NCBI GenBank assembly: GCA_014529385.2
Contig: CM043956.1
Span: forward strand, 86,231,721 to 86,295,720
Direction: 5' to 3'
Length of the DNA: 64,000 nt
From: Adiantum capillus-veneris
Lineage: Eukaryota; Streptophyta; Polypodiopsida; Polypodiales; Pteridaceae
The translations under genes were made by a program, and so were the position numbers. How positions within the stretch are numbered: the first letter of the stretch is position 1; each line of letters starts with the position of its first letter. The notes under the pieces were generated by a model. That model had not been told where the DNA came from, ran no database searches, and saw nothing but the letters and a program-made list of their open reading frames with translations. This document shows, piece after piece, positions 23,577 through 35,019 of the stretch.

Positions 23577-25246
23577 TGTAAGGAATTTTTTGGAGCAAGG
23601 GACTTCGCATATGTATATACACATGCATGGTGCATTGAATAAAGGATTGCCCATTTTCTAGAGCTAGGTGGTTACGTGGGGCCCACACGTGTACAGATAG
23701 GACAACATGTACAGAGTGCATCGATTTTCACTATCACCAGCACTAGTGTGTTTTTCCTATAATAATGAGGAGTTGGTAGCGCGTAAACTTTTCAAGGAAG
23801 CTATCTGCGGGCCGACGACATGAGGTAAGCAGGTGCGTCAGATGACATCTAGTGGTGTCAAGAGGTTGAATGGGGTCAATACTTGCACGTGGATAAGTAC
23901 GAACACAACGTGGGTTTTTCCTTGTGATAATTATACAAAAAGGTCATCATGAGGACCATATTTTGGGGCCACTTCACGTGGTGGTGGGATGGATTATTGG
24001 AAAAAGTTGAGTGCCAGGTGTGCGGATGGATGCAACAGTGTGACAACTATGCACTACGAGACCATTTTTTCACATGTTCTGGGTCCGTTTGAGGTCAACT
24101 AAAAGGCCAAAGGTTCCCAGGTAATAAAGCTAAGTGTGAGAATTGAAAAACCTGAGAGAAGACTAGAAAAAATGTGGAGAGAAGAGGAGGAACAGTTGCA
24201 ATTGTGTTTTTGCTGTTTTTGGAGCATGTTTTAGCCATAAATTACTCATCCGAGGTCGGATTTGAGCATTTTGACATTGTAGACTGGGGTTTTGGGCTGT
24301 TCTGGGCGCGATGGCGCTGTACATTTTACCAAATTCCTCACTGTTTTTCTTTTGTTTTGACTGTGTAAGTTTCTCCTATGAGCGAAGCTTCTTCTCCAAT
24401 GTGTGATTGTATCTGGCATATTTTACCCATATTGTGTGAGCTATTTGCCCCATTGGTGTTGGCCCAAGCTCAATTGTATCTAAACATCAGAAATTCACGT
24501 ATTTTGAGCTGAGTTTTTTGGGTGTGTGTGTGTGTGTCTCTGTGTGGAGTTGGCAAATAGATAGTCTCTCTCATGTCACTCCATCGGTGTGTTCACTGTC
24601 TCGGCGAGGTGGGTTGTGTAAGCCGAGTGGTGCCCCATAGTGTGTGTGTGTACCATCCCAAGAGTGTGTGTCGGGTCATTATAGAGGGGTTGTGTGTGTT
24701 TCCATCCCGCTCACATTATTTTGGTGTCCCCACTAAGGATCTTCTTCGAGTACCTTCAGCTTCGGGAGTACAAATTGCAGATTACAGGTTACAGGGACAG
24801 GTACAGGTATAGGTGATTCACATAGGTACAGGTAGCTAGAGTAGAGTGATACACTAACAATGGAAGTCACTTGTAGTTGTCGTCGGTATGCTTCATTTGG
24901 CGCCTCTTTGAACGCATTGTCTGCTGTTGCTGGTATTGTACGTTACTTGTGGAAACTGCCATTGTACACCTTTGTGGAGCCATATTTGGTTTTATTTGGC
25001 AGTCCTAGCCATTTTTGAGACTTGGTCTGGAAGATAGTCATTTTTGAGACTTGGCTATACGAGATTTGCATAAGCTTTCATGAGAAAGTCGATAGCGTGA
25101 GGTTTTATTGAGCTGGGGGATTCTCAAATGAGATTCTTTCGATGATACAAGTGGCTGGAGCACCCTTTTTGTGACCTCGCCATAGGGTATGTATTAGTGA
25201 TTCCTACTTGATGCTCCGGTTCTATTGTTGGCAGGTTATGCATACA
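23577..25246 (+). repeat. LTR-like dispersed repeat, copy 1
   Basis: Starts with TGTAAGGAATTTTTTGGAG and ends near GGTTATGCATACA. It matches 53,588-54,739 (same orientation, truncated) and 61,220-62,840 (inverted, full length). Shared landmarks include GCATATGTATATACACATGC, GTGGGGCCCACACGTGTAC and the GT-rich segment before CCCGCTCACA. Copy 2 directly follows a Ty3/gypsy pol C-terminus, so this family is best read as an LTR; here it stands without adjoining pol of its own kind. Confidence 0.65.
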
Positions 25247-25859
25247 TATACAATCTATATTTTGGGTTCTTACTGCTCTACTTCTTAGGAAACTCTGCCA
25301 AAAATTATTCCAAGTTGTGATGGCTGGTTTTTTGGTCTTTTGAGCTATTTATGTTGTTATGCTGCTGAAATTGTGGCAATCAGGTGTGGCCTTCTTGGGA
25401 GCTGCATGGTTGACTTTAATGGATGATCAAAATGGCCCTCTATTCACTTCTTTTCATTTAACTCAAAGAATCTAGATAAATGTTCCTGTGTCCAGGAATA
25501 TTTGTTTCCAACAGTGCATAGTCTTTATCTTTGGGCCAAGAAGATTAAGAGATATAATGGAATACCCTTTTCCTGTTGTAATTCCGATGATTAACTATGA
25601 CAACTCATTTGATGAGCATGTTTTGTACTTATCTAAAGACAAGCTCCATTGAAGTTTCTAGGGACTAAGTTAGTCAAAAGTTTTGGGTTCTTGTACGTGT
25701 GTTCGAAGGGGTTCTCAAAGCACTGTAGCTTGAGTAGCGATGGCTTTCTCTTATCCGTAGTTTCATGGAAGACTTTTTAGAAAATATGGAGGTTGCCTGC
25801 ATTAGCAGTTAGATTCACGATTGTGCACAGATGTTACATCTTCTCCAAATTTGTTTGAA
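25247..25859. other. Spacer before Tat-type element
   Basis: No gene or clear LTR border is seen. It may hold the eroded leader of the element that begins near 25,860. Confidence 0.4.
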
Positions 25860-25874
25860 GAGTGATGCACAAGT

Positions 25875-26402
25875 TTGGTCCAAAGCATTGAAGAGGAGTT
25901 GTGTGTGGATGATCCACCTGTAAGACTGAGTTGGGGCAATATAAGGCATGGATTGGAAGTGGAGTTTGTGAAGATAGAAGATCATGACAAAGTGTGGCAA
26001 GAAGTACAAGGTTTTGTGCAAAAGGAAGGTGAGCCAATAGATGCATACATATGTAAGTTTTCAATGGCATGGGAGCGGATGTGCAAGGCCTTAGCACCAC
26101 AAGTACCCCCACCTGACATGATGAAGAAGGATAGGTTCTTGGTTGGTCTTTGGGAGAATATATGTTGGAGAGTGGAGCTAAAGAAGCCTAGGACATATGA
26201 AGATGCACTAGAGGTAGCAAGGAACAAAGAGTTGAAGCTGAAGAAAATGAGCCAGCTAGGGGTGGAGTCTTTGCCCAAGAGGTCTGAAGGGCTGATGCAA
26301 ACCAAGGTTGAATTGTCAAAGAATCAGGAACTGATGACAAAAATGTTCAGTGGAAGACCTCTCAGCTATGGAGAAGGATATATATTTGCATATGCTGGAT
26401 AG
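25875..26402 (+). pseudogene. Ty3/gypsy gag (capsid region)
   Basis: A 175-codon frame carries a plant gag capsid-like region (VQKEGEPIDAYICKFSMAWE, DRFLVGLWENICWRVELKKP, ALEVARNKELKLKK). These helical segments match the retrotrans_gag type. The CCHC knuckle expected near the end is missing, consistent with the deletion noted for the element. The first in-frame codon of the open frame is not a convincing authentic start. Confidence 0.7.
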
Positions 26403-26404
26403 TT

Positions 26405-27200
26405 TTCCTGATTTGTTCACTACTTCATATGAAGGGATTCGAGGATTCAAAGGAGAAGAGATGCATATAGAGCTAAATGAAGGTGCTAAGCCAATGTGAA
26501 AAATTCTAAGAAGGATGGGTCAAGAGCAGATGGAAGCCTTGCAGGAAGAGGTGGAAAAGTTATTGAAGGCGGGGTTCATAGTCCTAGTGGAAACCACAGA
26601 ATGGGTGAGTCCAGTAGTAGTCAGCCCAAAGAAGGATGGAAAGTGGAGGATTTGTGTAGATTTTAAACCCTTAAATGCAGCCACTAAGAAGAACCCATAT
26701 CCTCTCCCATTCATCGATCAGATCTTGAATTCAATGGTAGGTTATGAGAGGTACAGTGTGTGTGATGGTTTTTCAGGCTATTTTCAATTGAAGATTGCTC
26801 TTAAAGACCGAACAAAGACTACTTTCATTACGCATGAGGCTGCTATTGCTACACGGTATTGCCATTTGGATTGTCAAAATGGACCATCCTTCTGCCAAGA
26901 GAGAGCAAATTGGGTATTGGCACCATTCATTGGTAGTTGTATTAAAGATTTTATGAACGACTTCTATGTCTACAGTAGTAGGGCTGAACACCATGAGAAG
27001 CTGCAGATGGTAGTGGCTTGATATGATGAATGTGGAGGACAACTAAATCCAAAGAAATTTCATTTAGCACAGCCAAGGGTGAAGTTATTGGGCCATATGG
27101 TGTCAGAAAATGGCATTGAGGCTGATCCAGACAAGGTTAAGTCTATTATTCTTCTTCCATCACCTACGAGTACAAAGCAATCGGCACCTTTATACACAGA
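26405..27200 (+). pseudogene. Ty3/gypsy RT with altered catalytic motif
   Basis: RT motifs are clear: EEVEKLLKAGFI, WVSPVVVSPKKDGKWRICVD, NPYPLPFIDQILN and CDGFSGYFQLKIA. The catalytic box reads FMNDFYVYS (about 26,950-26,976), with Asn in place of the first Asp of the usual VDD. A frame change lies near 26,845-26,880, and stops occur near 27,021. The thumb (HLLYPLQQVAKHDP) continues from 27,228. The N for D change would be expected to abolish polymerisation. Confidence 0.85.
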
Positions 27201-27227
27201 TTAAAGTACATAACGCGGTTTATTCCA

Positions 27228-27780
27228 TTGTCTTCACATCTCCTTTATCCATTACAACAAGTGGCAAAGCATGATCCATTGCAATGGGATGGCAAGTGTG
27301 AAGAAGTGTTTCAAGAGGTGAAAGAGGTGTTAGGGGGGCTGTTAGCCATGCAAGCCCCTGATTGGGAGCAAGTATTTTATATAAATCCATCAGTAGGGGA
27401 TGATGCCATTAGAGCCATGCTATTGCAAAAGGGGAAGGGCATCCATTATATCAGGCCAGTGTATTGTGCAAGTCGAGTGAAGTTAGTAGCAGAGAGAAAA
27501 TTCTTGGAAATAGAGTTAGTGATTGATGGCCAGTGTGATATTTACTTGTCGACAATTTCTTCATTACTTGATACCGCGACCTTTTGTTTTCTTGACAAGT
27601 TACACCTTTTTGCCACAGTTAATTAATGGCATTAACATGTCAAATGTGGTCAAGAAATGGGTAATTGAGCTGCAAGAGTTTGAGTTCTCTTTTTTAGTGG
27701 AAGACAGTACAAGAGCTACCCTCGCTGATTTGTTGACTTACAAGGAGAATCTCCTCCTTGTTAAGGAAAGGTTGTGGAAA
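27228..27780 (+). pseudogene. Ty3/gypsy RNase H, first domain
   Basis: Readable parts are YINPSVGDDAIRAMLLQKG, IRPVYCASRVKLVAERKF and, after a frame change, WVIELQEFEFSFLVEDSTRA. The equivalent of the TEREAL Glu motif reads AERKFLEIELV and is eroded. The domain is split across two frames around 27,560-27,620. Confidence 0.7.
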
Positions 27781-28244
27781 GGGTAGTTGAAGAAGTGCCA
27801 CAGATCATCAATGCACATGTGTTGTTATTTGATGGATCATATAGGAAGATCCATGATGCGGCTTCAGGGGGTATAGCACTTTATGATCCAGAGGGGAAGC
27901 TAGTATGCAAGAGGGGGTTCAAGTTGGATGCACATAGTAACAATGAGGCTGAATATGGTACTTTGGAAGCCGGATTACACATTTTTTTGAAGCATGGGAT
28001 TAGAAGGTTGATCATAAAAGGTGATGCCTTGTTCGTTGTGAAGCAAGTGCTGGGTGTATGGAAGAGCAAGAACACCTCATTGAAGGAAATGTGTTTTAGA
28101 ATTAAAGGCCTGTTAAAAAAGTTCAAAGCATGGAGCATCAGACACATTGAACGTGCTCTAAATGGAGAGGCACATGAAGCAGCTCAAAGCATGATTGGGA
28201 AGCTATTTGTGTTGAGGACCAATTTACCTCTTTATCATGGCTAG
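27774..28244 (+). pseudogene. Second, archaeal-type RNase H of Tat element
   Basis: LLFDGSYRK (first Asp), SNNEAEYGTLEAGL (Glu) and IKGDALFVVKQVLG (Asp) are the hallmark motifs of the extra RNase H of Tat elements. The fourth acidic position, usually N-READALA, reads NGEAHEAAQ, with His replacing Asp. The frame is open over 156 codons and ends just before the integrase frame. Confidence 0.88.
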
Positions 28245-28250
28245 GAAAGT

Positions 28251-29452
28251 TTGGCTCAAAAAGAGGTGTTTTTGCTAATAGGAATCATTCCGAAGGACAT
28301 TCAGAAGTCTAAGAAGTATGGTTTTGTGCGTAGAGCATCGAGGTACAAATTGATTGGTGATGTCTTGTACATGAAAGGGGCTGATCTCGTGTTGAGACGT
28401 GCACCTTGGCGGAAGGAGCATTATAGAGTGTTGAAAGAGAATCATGAAGGCGCATATGGTGGCCATTTTTCTCTGAAGATCACCTTGCATAAGATCTTGC
28501 AAGAGGGGTATGTATGGCCTAGTTTGCACAACAATGTTCACCATTGGTGTAGGTCTTGCAATAGGTGTCAAGCATTTGGGAAGAGAGTGTTGAAGCCAGA
28601 GCTACGAAAAACCATTATGGCGTTTGATGTGTTTGAAAAGTGGGGAATTGATGCAATCGGCCCCTTACCTATCACAAGTAGGGACAAAAGCTATATTTTG
28701 ACTGCAGTGGACTATCTCTCTAGATGGGCAGAGGCTATGGCAGTAAAACAATCACTGCAAAGGATGTGGCAAAATTTGTGTATGATGAAATATGTTGCAA
28801 GTTTGGGGTGCCACTAGAGATACTTTCAGATAAGGGGCCAGGATTTAGAGCTAAACTGCTAAACTTTTAATGCGTGAAGATGAAGATTAGGCACCAACAT
28901 ACCACTCCTTATTACCCGCAGTGTAATGGCTTAAATGAAAGATTCAATGGTGAGTTAGTACAAATTCTTTCGAAAGTGACAGAGCACCAAGGAAAGAATT
29001 GGGATTTGGAATTTCCTAGTGCATTATGGGCTTACTGTACTTTAGTGAAGACAGGTATAGGGTTTACTCCATTTCATTTGGTATATGGAGAGGATGCACT
29101 ATTGCCTGTGGAAGTAGAGGTACCTACGACCAAGATGCTGGAGAAGTTACTTGGGCCACCTAGTGATGCATTCAAAGAGAGGCTCTTACAGTTACAAGAG
29201 GCTCAGCTGGATAGGATGAGTGTATTGGAACATTATGGACAGATGCAGGATAAGGCTTTGGCAAAGATAAATGAAAAGGTCAAAAGTAAGGGTATGAAGA
29301 AACATGACTTGGTTTTGCACTACAACAGTAAGCTGGACAACACCTTCCAAAACAAGTTTCAAGTTAAGTGGGAAGGCCCTTTCAAGGTAGTGGAGTGTTT
29401 TCCAAGTGGTACATATCAGTTGGCTAACCTGGATGGGATTCTACATAACTGA
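28251..29452 (+). pseudogene. Ty3/gypsy integrase (Tat type)
   Basis: The N-terminal zinc finger is intact (HEGAYGGHFS with CRSCNRCQAFG). The DDE core is split by a frameshift near 28,745: TAVDYLSRWAEA lies in the first frame, LSDKGPGFRA in a second frame and PQCNGLNERFNG in the third segment (28,874 onward). The C-terminal GPFKVVECFPSGTYQLANLD chromatin-facing tail is present. All three catalytic residues survive. Confidence 0.9.
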
Positions 29453-29475
29453 CTACTAGCCATAGGGGGGGTTTG

Positions 29476-30889
29476 CGAGGGACTAATAATTGACGGGCAT
29501 CATTTAATCGATGACGAATGCGTCTCATAGACGAGGTTTCAGTCGTATAAGCAAGGATACTTTAAAAAAGAAAATCAGGCGTTGCATAAACAACCACTGC
29601 GGTTGCATAATCAACGACTTGAATTTGCAGCCGTGGCATAATCGACGCTTCAAATTGGGCCTTGCTTAAACGACACAGCGAAGCGAGGCTTCTAGCGACG
29701 CCTGCACACTGCCCCTTCTCTCATGGGATGAGGCACTTCTATAATATTGTTGCAAAGCCTTTGAAATGTGACTCGCGGGAAATTATACAAGGCTCCTTTG
29801 AAGCCTCCTTTTTGGCACATGGTAGAGTCTCGTCTTGCTATCAAAGCGAAGAACGTATGCCTCATTACATCCCTCATAAAGCCTCTCCCCCAGTGTGTCA
29901 ATAATGTAGTAAGCTTCTTTGCATACCTTCAATAGGAAAAAATGATCATTCCAGCTCACAATGTAGAGCTGAAATCCCCCATTGGGCTACAAGCCTACAC
30001 TCTACTGATCTATTGCTGCCCAAATCTCTTCAAAAGACTTCGCGCATTGCAAGAAATTGTTGTAGGTGTCATCTAGCCCCTCAGGTTGGAAAAAGCCAAT
30101 AAAGGAATGCTCATGATCCACTACTAGTGGTCATACCCTTGCGTTTATGACAGTCTCAAGGTCAAAGTGGCCATCCCACAAATTTGCTTCTGTAGGCCTC
30201 AACATCAAATAGCTTTTGCCACTCTGCAGATCCTTCTCGGATGTGGGTATTATATTCGGCCTTGATGGGCATACAATTTAGGTTCTTGTGTAGCCAATCA
30301 ACGATCACTACAACAAGGGCCGTGCACGCACTCTTGCCGGTTGCTCTTTCGCTCCTCTGATCAATAGAGGCAAAAAATAGTCACCAAATCTTTATGTTCC
30401 CAGCTTCCTATAGTGAAAAGCTCCTCTCCAAAGTCCAAGCATTCAGATATCGCTGAAGAAAGCATTGCTTTCTTCTCATTTCGACAAACACAAAAAAAAA
30501 CTTATTTCCATATACAAGAGCTTTTGGACAAATTCCTAAGAATTCTGACATTGTGACCTACCATAACATCATGGGCTTCTATTATCAAGGGCGCCGCATA
30601 CCTAGATAGGTGCGGTTGGGGGCAGGGGGTTGCCAGCCTAGTGGACAGGTCGCTGGTCCCCAAGCGCACTAGCTAGGTATGTGGTGCCTCGCGAGTGGAA
30701 GCTCGTGATGTTAAACAGTACATGCAAACAATGAGAAAGAGCCCATTTTCCTACATAAGAAAATGTCAAAACCTTCTTGTGATAAATTAGGTTAATTTAG
30801 CAAAGATTTTGTGCATTTTTTACATTAGACTAGCCTTGGCTTTTCATTATTCAAGGTACCTCATCCATCAAAACAGATATAATCGATCC
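29476..30889. other. Non-coding stretch with CGACG-type motifs
   Basis: From 29,490 to 29,700 the sequence is rich in scattered CGACG/GCGACG and TGCATAA motifs similar in flavour to the subterminal DNA near 53.1-53.4 kb, so a CACTA-derived fragment is possible. The rest shows no gene. Confidence 0.35.
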
Positions 30890-30909
30890 AGGCATATGAC
30901 TCAGATGAC

Positions 30910-31660
30910 ATGATGGTGTATGGTATTCTTAAAGAAGTTGTGAACAAGAGAGGCTGGGTTCCGCGCACCCCAAAATGCGAAGATGAATTGACGGAGAGTC
31001 ACCTTGCACCCATATCATCAACACCGCAAAATAAAACTCCTCCAAAGAAAGGCATAAAAAATGGTGCTACCTCTACATTGTTCTCTGCCCCTTCAATCTC
31101 ATCATTAACACCTGCAAAGCTTGCCAAGAGCTCCAACAAGAAGCATTACAGAGGAGTATAGCGTTGGCCGTGGGTCAAATATGCAGCCTAGATCCAAGAA
31201 TCTACAAGGCAAGGGGCCCGTGTTTGGCTATGGACCTTTGACACGGCTGAGGAGGCAGCTTTGGCATATGATCGAGCGGCATTGAAGATGCGCGGGGTGC
31301 GCGCATTGCTGAATTTTTCCGTCAATGTCGTGGCTCCAATGTAGAGAAAGAGGTGGAGACAAAGAGGAGAAGAGAGTGAAACGAGAAGCACCAGTCGAAG
31401 ATGGAGTTGCAGGCATCGAGCAACAACGTCAACAACACAAGCACATGCAAGAGCCATCATCATCTGCACCACCATCAAGTCTGGTAGTGAGCTTTGAAGG
31501 AGAAGGGGTGAAGATAGAAGATCTAGATGATGTGTTTTCTTTGCATGAGCTGCGCGAGTGTTTCTTGCCTTTCATCACCTCCTCATTTGCTAGCGCCATG
31601 GCTACCCTGGCCAACTGCGCTGCAGCCTCTCATTTGGTAGCCTCTCATGTGATATTAGAG
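30910..31660 (+). pseudogene. AP2/ERF transcription factor pseudogene
   Basis: An ERF DNA-binding domain is readable at about 31,129-31,320: KKHYRGV, stop, RWPWVKYAA, stop, [20 protein letters not shown], then [15 protein letters not shown] and LLNFSV. Two in-frame TAG codons fall where ERF proteins have Arg and Glu, and the WLG turn reads WLW. Upstream, a Ser/Pro/Lys-rich N-terminus runs from 30,910. A frameshift follows the domain; the C-terminal acidic tail continues in another frame (VVSFEGEGVKIEDLDDVF, about 31,480-31,533). Family members bind GCC-box promoters; this copy cannot make a full product. Confidence 0.88.
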
Positions 31661-31668
31661 TGCTTGTG

Positions 31669-31786
<118 letters not shown>

Positions 31787-31925
31787 GTACGTGTTGTTGG
31801 GCGAGAGTCCGACAATCATGAAGGACATGGTGGTAGTCCATGAGAATTAGCCGTTGGTTCCTGTTGAGGGAGTCAGTGAGAGACTGCAACCTCTCATTTG
31901 GCTGACAAAGAGTTGAAACTCATCG

Positions 31926-32770
31926 GTGAGCTCATCTATAGAGTCGACCCTGAAGGCATATGGTATTGCACAAGATGCTGATATGGACAAAAGAATTCAC
32001 TTGATATTGTTAGTCAATGGTTGTTCTTGGAACTACCTTGATCGATATGTATGCCTAATGTGGTGCACTTCCTCGATCACAAAAAATACTTTAAGAGCTT
32101 CCTGTCGTGGATGTCGCCTAATTGCGGGATATGCCTAACTTGGACCGGGCTCAGGAGCTCTAGGCTCTTTTCAATGGAATGGGACATCGTGCCACTGCCT
32201 TGGTTGACATGTATGCCATATGTAGTGCACTTCATGAAGCACACAAAGTGCTTGAGGAGATTTCTGTCTGAAATGTTGTCTCTTGAGATGAACTCATTGG
32301 GGGATATGCCCAACTTGGGCAGGGCCAAGGAGCTCTAGTCGTTTTTTAGTGGATGAAGTGAGGGTGTGTCTCTAGACGCACTCACATACGCTCTAGCCTA
32401 TTTTCAGCTAATGCGAAGTGAGGGTCTCTCTCTAGATGTAATGTTATTTCAAGCAGTGCATTGATTGCTACAAGGTTAGGTCACGAAGAGAGAGAGAGAG
32501 AGCTTTTTTAAGCAGATGCAGAGAGACTGCATCTCTCCAAATGCAATCATGTACATTGGCACCTTCAGGGCATGTGGTAGTACGCAAGATGCTTATATGG
32601 GCAAAAGAAGTTATGATGATATTGTTAGTGAGTGGTTGTTGAAAGAAAACATTGTGCTTGGCACTGCCTTGGTCGACATGTATGCCAAATGTGGTGCACT
32701 TCATAAAGCGGAAAAAGTGCTAGATGAGCTTCCTGTCCAGGATGTCGTCTTTTGAAATGCACTGATTTGA
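31926..32770 (+). pseudogene. PPR pseudogene, plus-strand copy
   Basis: Fragments of two or three PPR repeats are readable. TLKAYGIAQDADMDKRIH lies near 31,947. ALVDMYAICSALHEAHKVLE (about 32,199) is followed by GGYAQLGQGQGALVVF. The best part is the open frame at 32,516-32,755, with MQRDCISPNAIMYIGTFRAC, YDDIVSEWLLKENIVLGTAL and VDMYAKCGALHKAEKVLDEL. Between them lies non-PPR-like sequence shared with the minus-strand relic at 36.3-36.55 kb. No transit peptide or C-terminal E/DYW domain is seen. Confidence 0.82.
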
Positions 32771-33082
32771 AATGGACGGCTGTCATGCACAAACCCTCTA
32801 GATATGAGCCGCTAGAAGAACCTCTTGGATGCTAAGGAGCCAATCCCATCTTCAAACCACAAAATGGATCTGAGAGTGCCACTCGAATGGCGCTCCCCTT
32901 CCACTGGAGCCACACCCCCTCCCAAAACCAACAGAATGCCAGGAATCGAGGCTTACATGTTGATCTCCGAAGGAGAAAGGAGCGCAAGACAACTCCTGCT
33001 ATCAAAAAATGAAGAGCCAGGAAAGTCGAAGAGGATTCTGCAGCCAGGTGCCCCCACCCACGGCAGTCCTCCGCATCGGTCT

Positions 33083-33365
33083 CAGCCAACAATCCACCTT
33101 GCCTCCACTGCAAGCCCATGTGCCGTCCGTCAACCCACCCGAGCGAGCCTTCCCTGCTCTTAGTGGTGGGCGAAACGAGTAGAACGAGCCTGTAGGCGAA
33201 GGCTCTTGAACCCTTGTCTTGACCTCAGCCCACAATCCACGCTGCCTCCACTGCAAGCCCATGTGCCGTCCGTCAACCCACCCTAGCAAGCCTTCCCAAC
33301 TCTTAGTGGGCTAAACGAGTAGAACGAGCCTGTAAGCGAAGTCTCTTGAACCCTTGTCTTGACCT
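33083..33365. repeat. Tandem duplication of about 145 bp
   Basis: Two consecutive imperfect copies begin at CAGCCAACAATCCAC (33,083) and CAGCCCACAATCCAC (about 33,228). Each ends near GAACCCTTGTCTTGACCTC. There is no coding function. Confidence 0.75.
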
Positions 33366-33369
33366 CTTG

Positions 33370-33480
33370 CTTTAAGTATACTTTTTGTGATCTATGGACT
33401 GCACCAGATTAGGCATACATGTCAACCAAGGTAGTGCCAAGCACAACCACTGACTAACAATATCAAAATGAAGTTTTTTC
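33370..33480 (-). pseudogene. Minus-strand PPR relic, distal piece
   Basis: Minus translation reads FDIVSQWLCLALPWLTCMPN, the frame-damaged equivalent of DDIVSEWLL...ALVDMYAK. It continues the relic at 36,055-36,555 on the other side of the small LTR element. Confidence 0.65.
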
Positions 33481-33622
33481 TATTGAGAGAGAAAGAGAGA
33501 GCACATAAATAGAACCCCAAAGTGTGTAGAATACACACATGAGATGATGTATATATAGAGGGGACCTGGGTGCCATATATAGAGAAGCCATATATTGAGT
33601 AGCTTCACATATAAGCTCAACA
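33481..33622 (-). repeat. 3' LTR of the small LTR element
   Basis: 142 bp, almost identical to 35,913-36,054. The plus-strand left end is TATTGAG, one base different from the expected TGTTGAG; the right end is CTCAACA. Confidence 0.92.
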
Positions 33623-33629
33623 TCCCCGC

Positions 33630-34770
33630 TCAAATAAGGGTCCCTAACTGTGGATGAAAAAACCCTTCAGGGATCAAGGGAAAAACCCACAGCTCTATAT
33701 ACACCCACCGTTATATTATTAAAATCATTGATTATACAAATGTTCATGAGGAGCTACATCACTCCTTTTACAATGAATATTTTATGAGGAGCTACATCAC
33801 TCCTTTTACAAGGAATGTTTTATGAGTAGTTACATTACTCCTATCCTATCAAATACAATAATGAATACAAAGGTTCAATGAAGAGGTGTCTCGTAATTAG
33901 AAGTGTCTCCAAGAATCTACTGTGTAGCTTGTCAGCACTATTGCATCACCAAACATATCTTCATGTTGTCATCAATATGGCATCACCAAACGTGTCTTTA
34001 TAAATCTTTATTGTCACCAAGTTTTTCTTCATGAAATCAATTCTTTGATCAATCCTACATAGAGCATAGACTCAAAAAAGACATAGTCATGAAAATTATT
34101 AGCATCGTTAGTGAAATAATTACGTTCACAATGACATAAGAGATGGTTCGCGACGCCACTCTTTTGACGACATATATACGCACGACAGCATATGGTACAT
34201 AAAGTATGAACGTAAAAGTACAACATGCGTGATTACGTGATGCAAATGATATGTGTATATACTACATAAAACAACATTTATCAACGTAGTGATCAATGAA
34301 TATCATCAAAGTATTAAGAAAACATCATCATTGTATCAATAAAAATGAATAAATCATCATGGTATCAACGAAAAGCATCATGATATCACCGAATAATCAT
34401 TGTATCAACCAAACAACATCATGGCATCACCGAGAATAACCATGGTATCAACGAAACAACATCATGGTATCACCGAGAATAACCATGATATCAACAAAAC
34501 AACATCATGGTATCACAGGGAATAACCATGGTATCAACGAAACATCATCATGGTATCAACAAAGATCAACATGGAATTAACGAAATATCATCATGGAATC
34601 ACCGAGAATAACCATGGTATCAACGAAAAATCATAATGGCATCACCGAGAATAACCATGGTATCAATGAAATATCATCATGGTATCAACAAAAATCACAA
34701 TGACCAAAGTACTAACAAAACATCATCATGGTACCATCAAAATCACTATGGTATCAACGAGAAATTATCA
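33630..34770. repeat. Minisatellite inside the small LTR element
   Basis: From about 34,270 to 34,770 the interior is an irregular array of CATCATGGTATCA(A/C)CGA-type units of roughly 18-40 bases. Note that each unit carries ATGGTATCA, the core of the primer-binding motif. The stretch 33,630-34,270 has no gene; it repeats GAGGAGCTACATCACTCC about three times near 33,750-33,840. Confidence 0.8.
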
Positions 34771-35019
34771 ATAAAATGACCAAACTATATCTCTAAAAGA
34801 ATAATTATACGAGAATCAATGAACGAGTATATCATATAACAAAAGATCATGTACCAACAGTAGCTCGATAGAATTTGGACGATCATCAACTGCTCGACTG
34901 AATCAGAACGATATGTAACTAGCTTCTGCAGCAAAGTTACGTCAGTAACAAATATATGATTGATGAAGAAAAAATATAATTGAGAAGTTTTCAATTATGA
35001 GAAAAATCGATGCAGAATT

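Larger units (their letters stand above)
25860..29475 (+). mobile_element. Tat-type Ty3/gypsy element, internally deleted
   Basis: Domain order is gag, RT, RNase H, a second archaeal-type RNase H, then integrase. The second RNase H between the first RNase H and integrase defines the Tat lineage. The gag frame runs almost directly into the pre-RT region (DSFPDLFTTSYEGIRGF near 26,400), so the nucleocapsid knuckle and protease have been deleted. Several frameshifts and stops are present. A G-rich polypurine-like run (ATAGGGGGGG, 29,461) follows the last ORF. No LTR pair was identified. Confidence 0.88.

Noticed and set aside
24174-24368. 64-codon frame with a hydrophobic N-terminus resembling a signal peptide
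   Set aside because: It is within the LTR-like repeat and is not conserved in copies 2 and 3.
34270-34770. CRISPR-like regular repeats
   Set aside because: Units are irregular, have no unique spacers of constant length, and sit inside a plant LTR element.
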